Of a stretch of DNA of 64,000 nt, positions 15,685 through 23,931 are shown in pieces. The position numbers were made by a program, and so were the translations under genes. The stretch is from Streptomyces seoulensis (GTDB lineage: Bacteria; Actinomycetota; Actinomycetes; Streptomycetales; Streptomycetaceae), in the NCBI RefSeq assembly GCF_022846655.1, contig NZ_AP025667.1, positions 1,091,001 to 1,155,000 on the forward strand, in the 5' to 3' direction. Positions within the stretch are counted from its first letter, which is position 1. Every line of letters starts with the position of its first letter. Below the pieces are notes generated by a model that was not told the origin of the DNA, searched no databases, and was given only the letters and a program-made list of their open reading frames with translations.

Positions 15685-17799
15685 ATGGCCGCGGCGCTCG
15701 AGGACGAGGAACTGCGCGCGCTCGCGGAACTGCACGGCGTCGCCACCTCCTACAGCCCCTCCCCGGACGTCATGGTCGCGGTGCCCGCCGCCGCGGTGAT
15801 CGCCGCCCTGGCCGCCCTGGAGATCGACGCGAGCACCCCGGACGCCGTCCGCACCGCGCTCGCCGAGCGGGAGCGGGAGCTGCGGGACCGGCTGCTGCCG
15901 CCCACCGTGGTCCGCTGGACCGGCCGGCCCGCCGCGCCCGCCGCGGGCACGGGCACGCCCGCCGGCACCCCCGACCCCTTCGACGTCCTGCCCCCGGGCA
16001 CCCAGGTGCAGATCGACACCGAGCAGGGCGAACGCCGGACCAGCGCCGACGACCTGCCCACCGGCGTCCACCACGTCACCGTCACCGCCCCCGACGGACG
16101 CACCGGCCACGCCCACCTCATCGTCGCCCCCGAGCGCCTCCCCACCCCCACCGGCCGCTCCTACGGCCTCCTCGCCCAGCTCTACTCCGTGCTCTCCCAC
16201 CGCTCCTGGGGCATGGGCGACCTCGGCGACCTCGCCGAGCTGGCAGCCTGGGCCGGACGCACCCACGGCGCCGGATTCGTGCAGGTCAACCCGTTGCACG
16301 CGGCCGTACCCGGCGCGCCCACCGACCCCTCCCCGTACCGCCCCTCCTCCCGCCGCTTCCCCGACCCGGTGCACCTGCGCGTCGAGGACGTCCCGGAGTA
16401 CGCCTACACCGAGCCGTCCCCCCGGCTGCGCGAGCGGGCCGAACGGCTGCGCGCCGACGTGCTCGACAAGGGCGCCCTCATCGACCGCGACGCGGTGTGG
16501 GAGCTGAAGCGCGAGGCGCTGGAACAGGTCGTACGGGTCCCGCTCGGACCGGGCCGGCAGGCCGCCTACGACGCCTATCGCGCCGAGGAGGGCCAGGCGC
16601 TGGAGGACCACGCCACCTGGTACGCCCTCGCCGAGGAGCACGGCCCCGACTGGCGGAGCTGGCCCGAGCCGCTGCGCGACCCCCGCTCGGCGGACACCGC
16701 GCGCGCCCGTGCCCGGCTCGCCGGCCGGGTCGAGTTCCACACCCGGCTCGCCTGGCTCACCGACGGCCAGCTCCGGGCCGCCCAGCGGGCCGCCGAGGAG
16801 GCCGGAATGCCGATCGGGATCGTGCACGACCTCGCGGTCGGCGTGCATCCGGTCGGCGCCGACGCCTGGTCCCAGCAGGACCACTTCGCCGCCGGGATGT
16901 CGGTCGGCGCCCCGCCCGACGCCTTCAACGCGCGCGGCCAGGACTGGGGTCTGCCGCCCTGGCGCCCCGACCGCCTCGCGGAGTCCGGCCACGCCCCCTA
17001 CCGCCACCTGCTGCGCGCCCTGTTCCGCTACGCGGGCGCGCTGCGCATCGACCACGTGATGGGCCTGTTCCGGCTCTGGTGGGTCCCCGAGGGCAGCCCG
17101 CCCACCGAGGGCACCTACGTCCGCTACGACGCCGAGGCGATGCTCGCCCTGCTCGCGCTGGAGGCGTCCCGCGCGGGCGCGCTGGTGATCGGGGAGGACC
17201 TGGGCACCGTGGAGCCCGGTGTGCGCGAGACGCTCCAGCGGCGCGGGGTGCTGGGCACCTCCGTGCTGTGGTTCGAGCGGGACTGGACCGGCGACGGCCG
17301 GCCGCTGCCGCCCGAGGGCTGGCGCGCGGACTGCCTGGCCACCGCCACCACCCACGATCTGCCGCCCACGGCGGCCCGGCTCACCGGCGAACACGTCGAC
17401 CTGCGCGAGCGGCTCGGCCTGCTGACCCGTTCGGCCGCCGACGAGCACGCCGAGGCGGTCGCGGACACCGCCGAATGGCTGGCCCTGCTGGGCAGCCTCG
17501 GCCTGCTCGACAGCCCCGCCGCCGGGCCGCCCGGCACCGACGAGGAGGCCGAGATCCAGGGCTTCCACCGCTTCCTGCTGCGCACCCCGGCCCGCCTGGT
17601 CGGCGTCTGGCTCCCGGACGGCATCGGGGACCGGCGCCCGCAGAACGTGCCCGGCACCTGGGACCAGTACCCCAACTGGCGCCTGCCGGTGTCCGATCCC
17701 CAGGGGCGGCCGGTACCGCTGGAGGAGCTGACCGCGTCCCCGAGGCTGCGGGCGCTGCTGGCCGCGGTGCGGGCGGGGCTGGGGCACAGCGGTGCTTGA
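15685..17799 (+). CDS. malQ: 4-alpha-glucanotransferase (amylomaltase), GH77
   Basis: A 704-aa enzyme that transfers alpha-1,4-glucan segments between maltodextrins in glycogen/maltose metabolism. Residues 1-150 are the N-terminal extension seen in actinobacterial MalQ, with a beta-rich part. The GH77 barrel follows: GRSYGLLAQLYSVLSHRSWGMGDLGDL near 155, DPSPYRPSSRRFPDP near 215, the nucleophile Asp in RIDHVMGLFRLWWVPEG near 455, the acid/base Glu in IGEDLGTVEPGVR near 503, and the transition-state Asp in TTHDLPP near 557. ATG 15685 abuts the preceding stop. It ends 72 nt before a small membrane-protein gene. Size and motifs match full-length family members. Confidence 0.93.
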   Translation: MAAALEDEELRALAELHGVATSYSPSPDVMVAVPAAAVIAALAALEIDASTPDAVRTALAERERELRDRLLPPTVVRWTGRPAAPAAGTGTPAGTPDPFDVLPPGTQVQIDTEQGERRTSADDLPTGVHHVTVTAPDGRTGHAHLIVAPERLPTPTGRSYGLLAQLYSVLSHRSWGMGDLGDLAELAAWAGRTHGAGFVQVNPLHAAVPGAPTDPSPYRPSSRRFPDPVHLRVEDVPEYAYTEPSPRLRERAERLRADVLDKGALIDRDAVWELKREALEQVVRVPLGPGRQAAYDAYRAEEGQALEDHATWYALAEEHGPDWRSWPEPLRDPRSADTARARARLAGRVEFHTRLAWLTDGQLRAAQRAAEEAGMPIGIVHDLAVGVHPVGADAWSQQDHFAAGMSVGAPPDAFNARGQDWGLPPWRPDRLAESGHAPYRHLLRALFRYAGALRIDHVMGLFRLWWVPEGSPPTEGTYVRYDAEAMLALLALEASRAGALVIGEDLGTVEPGVRETLQRRGVLGTSVLWFERDWTGDGRPLPPEGWRADCLATATTHDLPPTAARLTGEHVDLRERLGLLTRSAADEHAEAVADTAEWLALLGSLGLLDSPAAGPPGTDEEAEIQGFHRFLLRTPARLVGVWLPDGIGDRRPQNVPGTWDQYPNWRLPVSDPQGRPVPLEELTASPRLRALLAAVRAGLGHSGA

Positions 17800-17858
17800 A
17801 GCCCCCGCACCGGCCGCGCGTACGGCACCCCGGACGCGCGGCCGGTGCGGCGGTTCGC

Positions 17859-17864
17859 TAACTT
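17859..17864 (+). promoter_or_regulatory. -10 element of an apparent leaderless transcript
   Basis: TAACTT ends 7 nt before GTG 17872, the spacing expected if transcription begins at the start codon itself. A GGGGAG directly before GTG is too close to act as a ribosome-binding site. Confidence 0.4.
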
Positions 17865-17871
17865 GGGGAGC

Positions 17872-18129
17872 GTGGACAAGAAGAACGCCCTGCGCGCCGG
17901 AGCCCTGGCGGCCGGCACGACGCTGATGATGCTGCTCATGTCGTCCCCCGCGCTCGCGCTCACCCGCGACGACGGTGACGACCCCGGTCCCGGTCTCTCC
18001 GCGTGGGAGACCATCGGCCTGTACGTGCTGATCCCGCTGGGCCTGTTCGTCGTCATCGCCGGTCTGGTGATGGTGCTGGACAAGTCGCGGCCCCGGTCGG
18101 GTGCGACCTCGTCCTCTTCCAAGGTCTGA
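17872..18129 (+). CDS. Small exported or membrane protein
   Basis: An 85-aa protein. GTG 17872 gives a classical signal sequence (residues 1-29: DKKNALRAGALAAGTTLMM...SSPALA), a short acidic external stretch (TRDDGDDPGP) and one C-terminal membrane helix (IGLYVLIPLGLFVVIAGLVMVL) ending in a Ser/Arg-rich tail. An in-frame GTG 27 nt upstream is possible, but the signal sequence argues for 17872. Small proteins of this layout are frequent in Streptomyces and have no assigned role. The last codons and the stop lie in the first copy of a 19-bp triplication. Confidence 0.65.
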   Translation: MDKKNALRAGALAAGTTLMMLLMSSPALALTRDDGDDPGPGLSAWETIGLYVLIPLGLFVVIAGLVMVLDKSRPRSGATSSSSKV

Positions 18130-18171
18130 CGGACCTTCCAAGGTCTGACGCACCTTCCAAGGTCTGACGGA
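18115..18171 (+). repeat. Three tandem copies of a 19-bp unit
   Basis: Copies at 18115-18133, 18134-18152 and 18153-18171 share the core CTTCCAAGGTCTGACG and differ at one or two edge bases. Copy 1 encodes the C-terminus and TGA of the small membrane protein; the others are downstream. A replication-slippage origin is likely. Confidence 0.92.
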
Positions 18172-18187
18172 CCGCCGGTCCGAATCC

Positions 18188-18252
18188 GCCGGGGGCGCCG
18201 CCTCCCGCGTACGCGCAAGCCGCCGTACGCGGGCCTTGGCGGCGCCCCCGGC
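18188..18252. terminator. 65-bp nested inverted repeat, probable terminator
   Basis: Perfect outer arms of 15 bp (18188-18202 / 18238-18252) and perfect inner arms of 10 bp (18204-18213 / 18224-18233) with a 10-nt loop. It lies between the small membrane protein and the monooxygenase gene, in same-strand orientation, so it probably insulates the second from the first. Confidence 0.6.
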
Positions 18253-18287
18253 GCGTTCCCCCGCACCGCGCCACCGAGGAGCCGCAG

Positions 18288-19706
18288 ATGGCAGGCACCA
18301 CCGGTACCACCGGCGTCGTGGTCGTGGGCTGCGGCCCGACCGGCCTGCTCCTCGCCGGTGACCTCGCGGCCGCCGGAGTCCCGGTCACCGTGCTGGAGAA
18401 ACGGCCGCGCGGGATCAGCAACCTCACCCGCGCCTTCGCCCTGCACGCGCGCACGCTGGAACAGCTCGACATGCGCGGCCTCGCCGACGGACTCGAAGCC
18501 CTCGGTCACCCCCTGACCCGGCTGGGCCTCTTCGACGGCCTCACCCTCGACCTCTCCGGCCTGCCCACCCGCTTCGCGCACGTCCTGGTGGTCCCGCAGT
18601 ACGAGGTGGAACGGGTACTGGAGCGCCGGGCGCGGGAGGCGGGCGCCGAGTTCCGGTACGACACCGAGGTGACCGGGCTGACGCAGGACGCGTCCGGCGT
18701 GACGGTGCGGGCGCGGGGCATGGAGCCGCTGCGGGCGGCGTACGTCGTGGGCGCCGACGGGATGCGCAGCGCCGTACGGGAGGCGGTGGGACTGCCGTTC
18801 CCGGGGCGCTCGGTCATCCGCTCGGTGGTCCTCGCGGACGTACGGCTCGCCGAGGACCCGCCCGGCCTGCTCACCGCCGGAACGGTGGGGGACGCCTTCG
18901 CCCTCCTCATCCCCTTCGGTGACGGCTACCACCGGGTGATCGGCTGGCACCGGGCCCACGACGTCTCCGACGACGCCCCGCTGGACCTCGCCGAGATCAA
19001 GGACATCGTCCGCCTGGCCCTCGGCCGGGACTTCGGCATGCACGACCCGCGCTGGCTGTCCCGCTTCCACAGCGACGAACGCCAGGCCCCTTCGTACCGC
19101 GCGGGCCGGGTCTTCCTGGCCGGCGACGCCGCCCACGTCCACTCCCCGGCGGGCGGCCAGGGCATGAACACGGGCCTGCAGGACGCGGCCAACCTGAGCT
19201 GGAAACTGGCCGCGGTCCTGGCCGGCCGCGCAGGCCCCGCCCTGCTGGACACCTACGACACCGAACGCCACCCGGTGGGCCGCACGGTCCTGCGCAGCAG
19301 CGGAACCCTGATCCGCCTCGCGATGGCCAACCGCCCCTGGACCAGGGCGGCCAGAGCCGTCCTGACCTCCCTGATGACCCACTTCCCCGCCCTGCGCAGC
19401 AAGGCGATGCGCCAGGTGACGGGCCTGGGTTACGCCTACGGACGCGGCCTCGCCGGCCGACGGGCCCCGGACATCCGCCTGCCGGACGGCACCCGCCTCT
19501 ATGAGGCCCTGCGCGCGGGCGACTTCGTCCTCCTCACCCAGACCCCCTGTCCCGACACCCGCCGTTCCCACCTCACGACCTCCGAATGGCCCGGCCCCCG
19601 GACCCTCCTGATCCGCCCGGACGGCTACATGGCCTGGACGGCGAAGTCACCGACCCCAACCGCCCTGGAAGCAGCGCTACTCGAACACGTGGGGCGGCCG
19701 GACTGA
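18288..19706 (+). CDS. FAD-dependent aromatic monooxygenase (PheA/TfdB type)
   Basis: A 472-aa flavoprotein hydroxylase. ATG 18288 follows GAGGAG. The FAD/NAD(P)H fingerprint VVVVGCGPTGLLLAGDLA is at residues 10-27, the second nucleotide motif near 155 (VVGADGMRSAVREAVG), and the ribose-contacting GD motif near 280 (RVFLAGDAAHVHSPAGGQGMN). The C-terminal part is short and thioredoxin-like. Enzymes of this class hydroxylate phenolic or polyketide rings with NAD(P)H and O2. No biosynthetic cluster adjoins it, so it may serve catabolism or detoxification; the substrate cannot be deduced. It ends before a strong bidirectional terminator shared with pepN. Confidence 0.9.
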   Translation: MAGTTGTTGVVVVGCGPTGLLLAGDLAAAGVPVTVLEKRPRGISNLTRAFALHARTLEQLDMRGLADGLEALGHPLTRLGLFDGLTLDLSGLPTRFAHVLVVPQYEVERVLERRAREAGAEFRYDTEVTGLTQDASGVTVRARGMEPLRAAYVVGADGMRSAVREAVGLPFPGRSVIRSVVLADVRLAEDPPGLLTAGTVGDAFALLIPFGDGYHRVIGWHRAHDVSDDAPLDLAEIKDIVRLALGRDFGMHDPRWLSRFHSDERQAPSYRAGRVFLAGDAAHVHSPAGGQGMNTGLQDAANLSWKLAAVLAGRAGPALLDTYDTERHPVGRTVLRSSGTLIRLAMANRPWTRAARAVLTSLMTHFPALRSKAMRQVTGLGYAYGRGLAGRRAPDIRLPDGTRLYEALRAGDFVLLTQTPCPDTRRSHLTTSEWPGPRTLLIRPDGYMAWTAKSPTPTALEAALLEHVGRPD

Positions 19707-19731
19707 ACGGCTCACTGTGCGGAGAAAGAAG

Positions 19732-19762
19732 GGGGGCGCCCGGCACAGTGCCGGGCGCCCCC
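19732..19762. terminator. Bidirectional terminator
   Basis: Perfect 15-bp arms (19732-19746 and 19748-19762) separated by one nominal loop base; in practice a few pairs open. It sits between the convergent monooxygenase and pepN genes. Confidence 0.85.
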
Positions 19763-19779
19763 TCTCGACTGCTTACCGG

Positions 19780-22350
19780 CTACGCCGACGCCGCGTCCGC
19801 CCGCTGGGCCTTCAGGGCCCGCTCGATGCCCGCGCGGGACTCCGAGATCAGGCGGCGCAGGGCCGGGGTCGGCTCGGTGGACGTCAGCCAGGCGTCCGTC
19901 TTGCGCAGCGTCTCCTCGGAGACCTGGACCGACGGGTACAGGCCGACCGCGATCTGCTGGGCCATCTCGTGGGAGCGGGAGTCCCAGGCCGTCTTCACGG
20001 AGTCGAAGTAGCGGTCCGTGTAGGGGGCGAGGAGCTCGCGCTGGTCGGTCTGGACGAAGCCGCGGATGACGGCTTCCTGGACCGCGTTGGGGAGCTTGTC
20101 GGACTCCACGACCGACGCCCACGCCTCCGCCTTGGCCTCGGCGGTCGGGCGGGCCGCGCGGGCGGTCGCCGCGTGGCGCTCGCCGGCCGCCGTGCGGTCC
20201 CGCTCGTACTCGGTGGCGATCTCCGCCTCGTCGAAGCGGCCCACCGCGGCGAGGCGCTCGACGAAGGCCCAGCGCAGCTCGGTGTCGACGGCCAGGCCCT
20301 CGACGGTCTGCGAGCCGTCGAGCAGCGCCTCCAGCAGGTCGAGCTGCTCCGGCGTGCGGGCGGTCGCCGCGAACGCGCGCGCCCACGCCAACTGGTGGTC
20401 GCTGCCCGGCTCGGCGGTGCGCAGGTGCGCCAGCGCCGCCTCGGTCCAGCGGGTCAGCAGGGTCTCGACGGTGGCCGGGTCGGCGTACAGGTCGATCGCC
20501 AGCTTGGCCTGGCGGTGCAGCGACTGCACGACACCGATGTCGGACTCCTTGCCGATGCCGGACAGCACCAGCGAGAGGTAGTCACGGGTGGCCAGTTCGC
20601 CGTCACGGGTCATGTCCCAGGCGGACGCCCAGCTCAGCGCGCGCGGCAGCGACTCCGCGAAGTCACCCAGGTGCTCGGTGACGACCGCGAGGGACTCCTC
20701 GTCGAGGCGGACCTTCGCGTACGACAGGTCGTCGTCGTTGAGCAGGATCACGGCCGGACGGCGGACACCGGTCAGCTCGGGCACGGCCGTCAGCTCGCCG
20801 TCCACGTCCAGCTCGACCCGCTTCACGCGCACGAGCTTGCCCGCGTCGTCCAGGTCGTACAGGCCGATGGCGATGCGGTGCGGGCGCAGCGTCGGCTCGC
20901 CCTTGGCGCCGGCCGGCAGGGCCGGGGCCTCCTGGCGGACCGCGAAGGAGGTGATGACACCGTCGGCGTCCGTCTCCAGCTCGGGACGGAGGATGTTGAT
21001 CCCGGCCGTCTCCAGCCACGCCTTCGACCAGGTCTTCAGGTCGCGCCCGGAGGTCTCCTCCAGCGCGCCCAGCAGATCCGACAGCCGCGTGTTGCCGAAC
21101 GCGTGCCGCTTGAAGTACGCCTGCACGCCCTGGAAGAACTCGTCCTCACCGACGTACGCCACGAGCTGCTTCAGCACGCTCGCGCCCTTGGCGTACGTGA
21201 TGCCATCGAAGTTGACCAGCACGTCGTCCAGGTCGCGGATCTCGGCCATGATCGGGTGCGTGGACGGAAGCTGGTCCTGGCGGTACGCCCACGTCTTCAT
21301 CGAGTTGGCGAACGTCGTCCACGCGTGCGGCCAGCGCGACCCGGGCGCGGACGCCTGGCAGGCGATGGAGGTGAAGGTGGCGAACGACTCGTTCAGCCAC
21401 AGGTCGTTCCACCACTCCATGGTGACCAGGTCGCCGAACCACATGTGGGCCAGCTCGTGCAGGATCGTCTCCGCCCGCACCTCGTACGCCGCGTCGGTCA
21501 CCTTGGACCGGAAGACGTACTGGTCGCGGATGGTCACCGCGCCCGCGTTCTCCATCGCGCCCGCGTTGAACTCCGGCACGAAGAGCTGGTCGTACTTCTC
21601 GAAGGGGTACGCGTAGTCGAACTTCTCCTGGAACCAGTCGAAGCCCTGCCGCGTGACGTCGAAGATCGCGTCGGAGTCGAGGAACTCCGCGAGCGAGGGC
21701 CGGCAGTAGATGCCGAGCGGCACGCTCTGCCCGTCCTTCTCGTACACGCTGTGCACCGAGTGGTACGGGCCGACGATCAGCGCCGTGATGTACGACGAGA
21801 TGCGCGGGGTCGGCGCGAACGCCCAGACGTTGTCCTTGGGCTCCGGCGTCGGGGAGTTGGAGATCACCGTCCAGCCCTCGGGCGCCGTCACGGTGAACCG
21901 GAACGTCGCCTTGAGGTCCGGCTGCTCGAAGGAGGCGAACACGCGCCGGGCGTCCGGCACCTCGAACTGCGTGTACAGATAAGCCTGTTCGTCGACCGGG
22001 TCCACGAACCGGTGCAGACCCTCACCGGTGTTGGTGTACGCGCAGTCCGCCACCACCCGCAGGATGTTGCGGCCGTCGAGCAGACCGGGCAGCGCGATCC
22101 GCGAGTCCTTGAAGACCTCCGCCGGGTCCAGTGCGTCCCCGTTCAGGGTCACTTCACGCACGGCCGGTGCGACCAGGTCGATGAAGGACTCGGCGCCGGA
22201 CTCGGCCACGTCGAAGCGCACCGTGGTCACGGACCGGAAGGTGCCCCCCTCCTGCGCGCCGGAGAGGTCGAGATCGATCTCGTACGAGTCAACGGTGAGC
22301 AGCTTCGCCCGCTGCTGCGCCTCTTCCCGAGTCAGGTTTGTGCCAGGCAC
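19780..22350 (-). CDS. pepN: Aminopeptidase N, M1 family (copy 1)
   Basis: An 856-aa cytoplasmic zinc aminopeptidase that removes N-terminal residues from peptides. GTG 22350 is preceded by AGGAGATGACCGC. Exopeptidase motif GAMEN at 264-268; zinc motif HELAH with H298, E299 and H302, and the third ligand E321 in LNESFA. The C-terminal region is the helical ERAP1-like domain. A second M1 enzyme of the same length lies at 34032-36602, with very similar order and motifs, so the two are paralogues. It is transcribed alone from a divergent region shared with the DUF1203-like gene and ends at a 15-bp hairpin. Confidence 0.95.
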   Translation of the reverse strand: MPGTNLTREEAQQRAKLLTVDSYEIDLDLSGAQEGGTFRSVTTVRFDVAESGAESFIDLVAPAVREVTLNGDALDPAEVFKDSRIALPGLLDGRNILRVVADCAYTNTGEGLHRFVDPVDEQAYLYTQFEVPDARRVFASFEQPDLKATFRFTVTAPEGWTVISNSPTPEPKDNVWAFAPTPRISSYITALIVGPYHSVHSVYEKDGQSVPLGIYCRPSLAEFLDSDAIFDVTRQGFDWFQEKFDYAYPFEKYDQLFVPEFNAGAMENAGAVTIRDQYVFRSKVTDAAYEVRAETILHELAHMWFGDLVTMEWWNDLWLNESFATFTSIACQASAPGSRWPHAWTTFANSMKTWAYRQDQLPSTHPIMAEIRDLDDVLVNFDGITYAKGASVLKQLVAYVGEDEFFQGVQAYFKRHAFGNTRLSDLLGALEETSGRDLKTWSKAWLETAGINILRPELETDADGVITSFAVRQEAPALPAGAKGEPTLRPHRIAIGLYDLDDAGKLVRVKRVELDVDGELTAVPELTGVRRPAVILLNDDDLSYAKVRLDEESLAVVTEHLGDFAESLPRALSWASAWDMTRDGELATRDYLSLVLSGIGKESDIGVVQSLHRQAKLAIDLYADPATVETLLTRWTEAALAHLRTAEPGSDHQLAWARAFAATARTPEQLDLLEALLDGSQTVEGLAVDTELRWAFVERLAAVGRFDEAEIATEYERDRTAAGERHAATARAARPTAEAKAEAWASVVESDKLPNAVQEAVIRGFVQTDQRELLAPYTDRYFDSVKTAWDSRSHEMAQQIAVGLYPSVQVSEETLRKTDAWLTSTEPTPALRRLISESRAGIERALKAQRADAASA

Positions 22351-22462
22351 GCGGTCATCTCCTCGTTATGTGTGGGTTGCGCCATCCTTCCACGGGAGAT
22401 CCGCGAGCGCGATGTCCTTATCCCGCCGGTCACAAGGCCGTCGCGAGGCCAGCATCGGACAC

Positions 22463-22954
22463 ATGACGACACACACCACCACCGCCCGCGCCCCGCGCGC
22501 CATCGCGGAACACGTCCTCGCGGAGCTGCGCGCCGCGGACGACGCGGGACGCCCGATGAGCCCGGCCACCGACACCGAGGGCGGCGCCCCGCTGCGCTGC
22601 TGTCTGCGCCGGAGCGAACCCGGTGAGCGTCTCGCGCTGGTCTCCTACGCGCCGCTGCGCCGCTGGGCGGCCGAGACGGGTGCCGAGCCGGCCGCCTACG
22701 ACGAGCAGGGTCCGGTCTTCATCCACGCCGAGCCCTGCCATGGACCGGAGTCCGACGCTCCCGCCTTCACCCTGGCCCACCGCGTCCTGCGCCGCTACTC
22801 CCGGGACGGTCACATCATGGGCGGCACCCTGGTCACCCCGCCCGAGGACTTCGAGGCCGCGCTCACCGAGGCGTTCACCGACCCCGAGGTGGCCCTCGTG
22901 CACGTCCGCGCGGTCGAGTACGGCTGCTTCCTGTACGAGGTGCGCAGGCCGTAG
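22463..22954 (+). CDS. DUF1203-like conserved protein
   Basis: A 163-aa soluble protein of unknown function starting at ATG 22463. It carries the features I associate with DUF1203: an early Cys pair (APLRCCLRRSEPGE), LALVSYAPLRRW, GPVFIHAEPC, and a closing VHVRAVEYGCFLYEV. The cysteines in conserved positions could bind a metal, but this is not established. It is divergent from pepN and 161 nt upstream of the cis-prenyltransferase gene on the same strand; cotranscription is possible but not shown, since no terminator is obvious between them. Confidence 0.75.
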   Translation: MTTHTTTARAPRAIAEHVLAELRAADDAGRPMSPATDTEGGAPLRCCLRRSEPGERLALVSYAPLRRWAAETGAEPAAYDEQGPVFIHAEPCHGPESDAPAFTLAHRVLRRYSRDGHIMGGTLVTPPEDFEAALTEAFTDPEVALVHVRAVEYGCFLYEVRRP

Positions 22955-23115
22955 AGGTCTGCGGCGGGAGCGATTCGCACTGGCGCGTCAAGGGTGAAAG
23001 GGCCGTCCCGAGCCGCCGCCCGGCAGCGGGCGCTGTCACGCTGTTCCTGTTGCCCAGGGGCGGCACGCCGTTCCCGGCGGGCCGGCTCCGCGGAGACGAG
23101 CAGCGAAGGGGCGTC

Positions 23116-23928
23116 ATGGCCACTCAGCGAGCGACCGGCGATTCCGTCTCTCCCTCTCCCTCTCCTTTTCCCGCTCCCCTTCCCGGCTCCGCCCGTCGCC
23201 GTCCGGAAGACGCCGGACGGCGCGAGGTGCCGCGTCACGTCGCCTGTGTGATGGACGGAAACGGCCGGTGGGCGACGCAGCGGTCGCTTCCGCGCACCTC
23301 GGGGCACCGGGCCGCGGAGGCGACGGTCATCGACGTCATCGAGGCGGCACGGGCGGCCGGGGTCGAGTGGCTGACGCTGTACGCGTTCTCCACCGAGAAC
23401 TGGCGGCGTCCGGACGAAGAGGTCGACTTCCTGCTGCGGCTGGTGCGGCGGGTGGTACGCAAACACGCCCCCCTGCTGCACGCGCGCGGTATCCGCTGCC
23501 GGTTCCTGGGGGTGACGGATCCGCGGATACCCGCGGCGCTGGCCCGGGACTTCACCGACCTGACGACGCTGACCGGCGCGAACCGCGGCATGACGCTGAC
23601 GGTCGCGTTCGATCACGGCGGGCGCGGGGACATCGTCGAGGCCGCTCGGTCGCTGATCCGCAGCGGGTTGCCGGCCGACGGTGTGGACGAGGAGGTGTTC
23701 GCCGCTCACCTGCCCTTCCCGGACACGCCCGACGTGGACCTGGTCATCCGTACCTCCGGTGAGCAGCGCATCTCCAACTTCATGCTCTGGCAGGTCGCCT
23801 ACGCCGAGTGGATCTTCCCGCCGGTGCTCTGGCCCGACTTCCGCGCGCCCCACTTCGTGCAGTGCGTGCACGCCTACCGGCAACGGGACCGCCGCTTCGG
23901 CGGTGTACGGCCGAACGTGAACGGATGA
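23116..23928 (+). CDS. cis-Prenyltransferase (undecaprenyl diphosphate synthase family)
   Basis: A 270-aa isoprenyl transferase starting at ATG 23116. The first 38 residues are a Ser/Pro-rich extension. The catalytic motif VMDGNGRWA has D47, and STENWRRP and RTSGEQRISNFMLWQ are the other diphosphate/Mg-binding blocks. One block reads AFDHGGRGDIVEA where housekeeping UppS usually has a NYGGRxEI-type sequence, so chain length or acceptor may differ. It condenses isopentenyl diphosphate in cis onto an allylic diphosphate. Only 3 nt separate it from an MpaB/DUF2236-EF-hand gene, which implies a joint function. It is more probably a secondary, specialised enzyme than the essential cell-wall UppS, which in Streptomyces I recall elsewhere. 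Confidence 0.88.
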   Translation: MATQRATGDSVSPSPSPFPAPLPGSARRRPEDAGRREVPRHVACVMDGNGRWATQRSLPRTSGHRAAEATVIDVIEAARAAGVEWLTLYAFSTENWRRPDEEVDFLLRLVRRVVRKHAPLLHARGIRCRFLGVTDPRIPAALARDFTDLTTLTGANRGMTLTVAFDHGGRGDIVEAARSLIRSGLPADGVDEEVFAAHLPFPDTPDVDLVIRTSGEQRISNFMLWQVAYAEWIFPPVLWPDFRAPHFVQCVHAYRQRDRRFGGVRPNVNG

Positions 23929-23931
23929 CCC

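Noticed and set aside
15367..18153. 928-codon minus-strand frame over malQ
   Set aside because: Antisense artefact of malQ; no motif, composition untypical of protein.
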